From positions 18,052 through 82,051 of the forward strand of contig CAYFPQ010000005.1 in the NCBI GenBank assembly GCA_964345005.1: DNA of 64,000 bases. The letters run 5' to 3'. Positions 60,359 to 64,000 of the stretch are shown here, piece by piece. Both the position numbers and the translations under genes were made by a program. The notes below the pieces were generated by a model that saw nothing but the letters and a program-made list of their open reading frames with translations, ran no database searches and had not been told where the DNA came from. Source of the stretch: JABMPJ01 sp964345005. GTDB taxonomy: Bacteria > Verrucomicrobiota > Kiritimatiellia > UBA8416 > JABMPJ01. Position 1 is the stretch's first letter, and each line of letters opens with the position of its first letter.

Positions 60359-62808
60359 AGCCCTCCGTCTCCAGCCTCTACCAGGCCATCGAGCTCGCGC
60401 AGGACATCAAGCCGCTTGTTATCGGCGAACGTACGAACGCGAATGGGTCGAAGAAGTTCCGTGAATTGCTGTTGGCCGATGACTACCAGGGCTGCCTCTC
60501 GATCGGGCTGGCGCAGGAGGCAAACGGCGCGCATGTACTGGATCTCTGTTCCGCCTACGCCGGACGCGACGAGGTGAAGGACATGACGGAGCTGGTCCGG
60601 CTCTTCGCCGGGTCCGTCAAGATTCCGTTGATGATCGACTCCACCCAGCCGGATGTGATCGAAGCCTGTCTTAAGATCTATCCGGGCCGCTGCATCATCA
60701 ACTCGGTGAACCTCGAGGACGGCGGCGTGAACATCCGCAAGGTCTGCGCGCTGGCCAAGCGCTATGGCGCCGCGCTGGTAGCGCTCACGATCAACGAGGA
60801 TGGAATGGCCATGCGGACCGCCGAGAAGGTGGCGACCGCCAAGGCCATCTACGACATCATTGTCGGCGAGTTCGGTATGCGTCCGCAGGACATTCTCTTC
60901 GATCCACTCACGTTTACCGTAGGCGCCGGGGATGAGACACTGCGTGATGCCGCGATCCAGACGCTTGATGCGATTCGTGAGATCAAGAAAGAGATGCCCG
61001 GCGTCTTTACGCTGCTGGGACTTTCGAACATTTCGTTCGGACTTGCGCCTCTTTCTCGCCGGATGCTGAACTCCGTGTTCCTGCATGAGGCCGTCGAGGC
61101 CGGGCTGGATGCTGCGATCATCGATGCAGGAAAGATCCTCCCGTTGGCCAAGGTGCCGGAAGAAGAGCGGGAGGTGTGTCTGGACCTGTTGTACGACCGC
61201 CCTGGCGAGGAAGGTTCGGTGCCGCCGCTGGAGCGGTTTATCGAGCATTTCAGCGAAGCGAAAGACAGCTCAGACGAGGACGAGGGCGAGGACACCCGCC
61301 TGCCGCAGCGCGTCCTGTTCGACCGCGTTGTCGATGGTGACGGCGAGGGTATCGAGGATCAGCTTTCCATCCTGCTTATGCGGATGACTCCCATCGGTAT
61401 CATCAACCAGATACTGGTTCCCGCCATGCGGCACGTCGGCGATCTGTTCGGCAAAGGCGAGATCCTGCTGCCCTTTGTTCTGAAGTCGGCAGAAGTCATG
61501 AAACGGTCGGTCGCTTTCCTCGAGCCGCTGATGGACAAGGTGGAAGGTGAGAGCAGGGTCAGCGTGCTGCTGGCCACGGTTCAGGGCGATGTGCACGACA
61601 TCGGAAAGAACCTGGTCGAGATCATCCTCTCCAACAACGGTTACGAGGTACACAACATCGGCATCAAGGTTCCCGCCGAGACCATCATCGAGAAGGCGCG
61701 TGAGCTGAACGTGGACGTGATCGGGCTGAGTGGTCTCCTGGTGAAGTCGGCCATTGTGATGCAGGAGAGCATGGAGCAGTATGAGGCCGCCGGGCTTAAG
61801 GCCCCAATCCTTCTCGGTGGCGCTGCGCTGACGAAGAAATTTGTGGCCGAGTCCTGCGTGCCCGGCTACACGCCGCCGGTAGTCTATTGCGCCGATGCGT
61901 TCGCGGGCCTCAAGGCAGTACGCGATTTTGAAGACGGCAAACTCGAAGGCACGACCTACGACGCGAAGGTGACACCGCAGGCCATGAAGCCGGGTCTCAA
62001 GAGTCTCGACATTCAGAATGGCAACCCGGTTCCGTCCTCGCCGTTTCTGGGCGCGAAGGAGGTCGTGGATATCGATCCCGCCGTGCTCTTTCCTTATATC
62101 AACGAGCAGGCGCTGTTTCGCGGACGTTGGGGCTACCGCCGCGGCAAGATGAGCGCCGAGGAGTACAAGGTGCTGGTGGAAGGGGAGGTGATCCCGCTTT
62201 ACGAGGAGATGAAGCGGCGCGCTGTTGAGGACCAACTCGTTCAGCCGAAGGTGACATACGGTTACTTTCGCTGCTACAGCGCGGGTGACTCGCTGGTTGT
62301 GGAAGATGATGGCGACGTCTATGAATTCCCGTTCCCGCGTCAGGCGGAGCCGCCCTATCTCACCATCCCTAGCTTTTTCAAAGACAAGGATGCCGGGGGG
62401 GACGTTGTCGGCTTCTTCGTGGTAACGATCGGTCCGCGCATCAGCGAGGAAACGCACAAGCTATATGATGCCGACAAATACCACGAGTACCTCATGCTGC
62501 ACGGCTTCAGCGTGGAGATAACCGATGCGCTGGCGGAGTACTGGCACGAGGTCATGCGCAACGAGCTGGGCATCGGCAGTGACAAGCCCGACTCCATGAC
62601 CGGCTATGCCGTACAGGAATACCAGGGCTCACGCTACGGGTTTGGCTATCCCGCGTGCCCCGACTTGGGTGCGCACCAGCACGTCTTCAAGCTCCTCAAC
62701 CCGGCAGCCATTGGCGTCACACTCACCGAGAACATGGAGATGGTGCCCGAGCAAACCACATCAGCCCTGATCGCCCACCATCCTCAGGCGAAGTACTTCG
62801 CCGTCTAG
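60355..62808 (+). CDS. metH: methionine synthase lacking the homocysteine domain (folate, B12 and activation domains)
   Basis: An 817-residue protein with three MetH domains in order. Pterin-binding, about 1-290 (VIGERTNANGSKKFRELL, SVKIPLMIDSTQPDVIEACL). Cobalamin cap and binding, about 300-545, with the D-x-H-x-x-G motif GDVHDIGKNL (Asp412, His414 as cobalt ligand). AdoMet-dependent reactivation domain, about 560-817 (FRGRWGYRRGKMSAEEY, GSRYGFGYPACPD, GVTLTENMEMVPEQTTS). With the 59426 product it makes complete cobalamin-dependent methionine synthase. Presence of the activation domain means no separate RamA-type reactivase is needed. Confidence 0.94.
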   Translation: MKPSVSSLYQAIELAQDIKPLVIGERTNANGSKKFRELLLADDYQGCLSIGLAQEANGAHVLDLCSAYAGRDEVKDMTELVRLFAGSVKIPLMIDSTQPDVIEACLKIYPGRCIINSVNLEDGGVNIRKVCALAKRYGAALVALTINEDGMAMRTAEKVATAKAIYDIIVGEFGMRPQDILFDPLTFTVGAGDETLRDAAIQTLDAIREIKKEMPGVFTLLGLSNISFGLAPLSRRMLNSVFLHEAVEAGLDAAIIDAGKILPLAKVPEEEREVCLDLLYDRPGEEGSVPPLERFIEHFSEAKDSSDEDEGEDTRLPQRVLFDRVVDGDGEGIEDQLSILLMRMTPIGIINQILVPAMRHVGDLFGKGEILLPFVLKSAEVMKRSVAFLEPLMDKVEGESRVSVLLATVQGDVHDIGKNLVEIILSNNGYEVHNIGIKVPAETIIEKARELNVDVIGLSGLLVKSAIVMQESMEQYEAAGLKAPILLGGAALTKKFVAESCVPGYTPPVVYCADAFAGLKAVRDFEDGKLEGTTYDAKVTPQAMKPGLKSLDIQNGNPVPSSPFLGAKEVVDIDPAVLFPYINEQALFRGRWGYRRGKMSAEEYKVLVEGEVIPLYEEMKRRAVEDQLVQPKVTYGYFRCYSAGDSLVVEDDGDVYEFPFPRQAEPPYLTIPSFFKDKDAGGDVVGFFVVTIGPRISEETHKLYDADKYHEYLMLHGFSVEITDALAEYWHEVMRNELGIGSDKPDSMTGYAVQEYQGSRYGFGYPACPDLGAHQHVFKLLNPAAIGVTLTENMEMVPEQTTSALIAHHPQAKYFAV

Positions 62809-62884
62809 TGTCCTGTCTCAGAAATAAGGTAACCATGAACGAGGGTATTCCGGATGCACAGGGGCCGCGACGCCGGCGGATGCG

Positions 62885-62972
62885 GTCAATCCGTGTCCAT
62901 CTGCGTCTATTTGTGGTTCCAGCCGGCACACGATGAGTATCCTTCGAGACCTTCGTGTCTTCGTGGTTCACC
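62885..62972. repeat. two word-like repeats, 'ccgtgtccatctgcgtc' and 'ccttcgtgtcttcgtggtt'
   Basis: aatccgtgtccatctgcgtc with tatttgtggtt (62889-62919), and gaccttcgtgtcttcgtggt (about 62948-62967), each an internal 10-base-period word. They lie in the 167-base space between metH and the convergent transporter. Such strings are common between genes of related genomes (from memory). Confidence 0.6.
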
Positions 62973-62975
62973 CAC

Positions 62976-63998
62976 TCAGCCGAAGATGAGAAGGACGAAC
63001 GGGAGTCCCAGGACGAGATAAGCAAGGGATGTCACAACCAGAATAGCGGATGCCTCGCCGGGCTTCAGATGAAACATGTTGGCAACAGCGGCAGCCATGA
63101 TGCCCATCGGAACGGAGGACTGCAGGAGAAACACCTTCAGAGAGAGGTCCTGAAGCGGCCAGGGCGTAAGCCATGTGAGGCCGGCAAGCGAGAATCCAAT
63201 AAGCAAGCCAATCCCATGCCGGATGCCGACAACACAAAAGATTGCGCGCCGTACTTTGGCTACGTGCGGCAAGTGCAGCCGCAAGCCGATCGCGAAGTAG
63301 GTCGAGACGATGAGGGCGTAGATGCAGATGTCCAGAATATGCCAGGTGCGAATCTGTGCCGGTGCTGGAACACGTAGACCTGTCAGGATGATGGCGGCTA
63401 CGCAGCTATAGAGCCCGGTTGCCCGCCAGTGCAGCAGGTTTGTGCACATCAAGCGGATGATTGGGGTGTTTCCTGTATCGGGGGTGAAACGTTGGGCCAC
63501 CGTGTATGACAGGAAAACCAGCGCGAAGAACGTGTATATGGCGTAGACGGTGTTGATCCCCAGTCCGTCGGCCCCGAAAAGGAGGTAGACGGCAAAGCCG
63601 GCCATGGTGACGCCGTGATTGCCGATGCCGCAGCTGAGACCGACCAGTCCACGCTCGGTGCGCTCGGGGAAGAGGCGCTGGCCAATGCCGAGCGCAATGA
63701 GCGTCATGAGTGTCGCTTGCAGCCCGCCGAGAAGCGGCAACCATGCATCCGACCACTGTAGCGGCGCGCCCCAGATGGCAAGAAAGCTGACGAGAGGATA
63801 GCCCACTACGGTGGCTGCTGTCATGATGGGCTTGGCTGTAGCCTCTCTTGTCCACCCACGCCGCCGCGCCTGATAACCCGCCGCCGCGCTGGCGAGGATC
63901 AGCCCAATCGATGCCAAGAATCTGACGGTCGTGTTCAAGGGGGTAGGTGTCGCGTCCACGTAACTTGGGACTGCTGTCTCATGCTCAATGAGACTCAC
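62976..63998 (-). CDS. auxin efflux carrier-like membrane transporter
   Basis: A protein of at least 340 residues with about ten hydrophobic helices in two similar halves. LVGLSCGIGNHGVTMAGFAVYLLFG and VPMGIMAAAVANMFHLKPGEASAILVVTSL, near-repeat segments around a break in a helix, are typical of the AEC/bile-acid fold. The ligand is unknown. The frame starts at GTG 63998 but is open at the window edge, so the gene may begin further right; the first 20 residues are not conserved-looking. It converges with metH. Confidence 0.7.
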   Translation of the reverse strand: MSLIEHETAVPSYVDATPTPLNTTVRFLASIGLILASAAAGYQARRRGWTREATAKPIMTAATVVGYPLVSFLAIWGAPLQWSDAWLPLLGGLQATLMTLIALGIGQRLFPERTERGLVGLSCGIGNHGVTMAGFAVYLLFGADGLGINTVYAIYTFFALVFLSYTVAQRFTPDTGNTPIIRLMCTNLLHWRATGLYSCVAAIILTGLRVPAPAQIRTWHILDICIYALIVSTYFAIGLRLHLPHVAKVRRAIFCVVGIRHGIGLLIGFSLAGLTWLTPWPLQDLSLKVFLLQSSVPMGIMAAAVANMFHLKPGEASAILVVTSLAYLVLGLPFVLLIFG

Positions 63999-64000
63999 GC

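Overview
The window reads as a chromosomal piece of a heterotrophic, glycan-degrading bacterium, most likely a member of the PVC group (Kiritimatiellota, Lentisphaerota or Verrucomicrobiota). That placement is an inference. It rests on GC-rich coding DNA, many glycosidases and BNR/sialidase-like proteins, GntR-LacI hybrid regulators, a non-pyrrolysine MttB homologue, UroD-type methyltransferase homologues, and intergenic 'word-like' palindromic repeats of a kind I remember from such genomes. The sequence contains two N gaps (8413-8480 and 22913-22922), so it is a scaffold, probably metagenomic. No rRNA, tRNA, CRISPR array or insertion sequence was recognised.

Layout. 1-16.8 kb is a plus-strand glycan-degradation block: a truncated protein, a DUF6259-like secreted glycosidase, an FGE-fold secreted protein, a GH3 enzyme, a gapped BNR sialidase, a possible 31-residue peptide, a sodium:solute symporter, a GH4 enzyme, an amidohydrolase, and a second GH3 copy broken by an apparent 10-base deletion. 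16.9-17.7 kb is a HepT/MntA toxin-antitoxin pair whose hepT appears to have an early stop codon. 17.7-26.6 kb holds a LacI regulator divergent from a dihydrodipicolinate-synthase-family aldolase and a sugar kinase, with two matching LacI-type operators, then a LbH acyltransferase, a YeiH-type transporter, an oxidoreductase-sialidase pair and a GntR-LacI regulator. 26.6-41.1 kb holds an MttB homologue, a DegT aminotransferase, a FadR-type regulator divergent from a 2-keto-3-deoxy-sugar-acid module (HpcH aldolase, KDPG aldolase, kinase), a second GntR-LacI regulator, an SDR, a class IV aminotransferase, two tandem UroD homologues, a kinase-HAD fusion and an M55 peptidase.

41.5-43.2 kb is a three-gene HipB-HipS-HipT-type module with a rich palindromic operator region. 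43.2-55.2 kb is a minus-strand operon ending at a strong terminator: a PHP protein, an MDR dehydrogenase, an SDR and a complete 2-oxoacid dehydrogenase complex (E2, E3, fused E1). It is divergent from a DeoR regulator and a rhamnulokinase-like kinase. 55.3-62.8 kb carries a DUF3820 protein and a methionine-synthase neighbourhood: separate folate-binding and homocysteine-binding modules, gpmI, then a second homocysteine module overlapping a MetH that lacks its own N-terminal domain. The right edge holds a membrane transporter.

The genes suggest uptake and hydrolysis of complex glycans, disposal of the resulting acid and deoxy sugars through several aldolase/kinase routes under local repressors, and central C2 and one-carbon metabolism. 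The least explained features are the many different intergenic repeat words, some of which run into start codons and coding ends, and the kinase/dehydrogenase/2-oxoacid-dehydrogenase operon.
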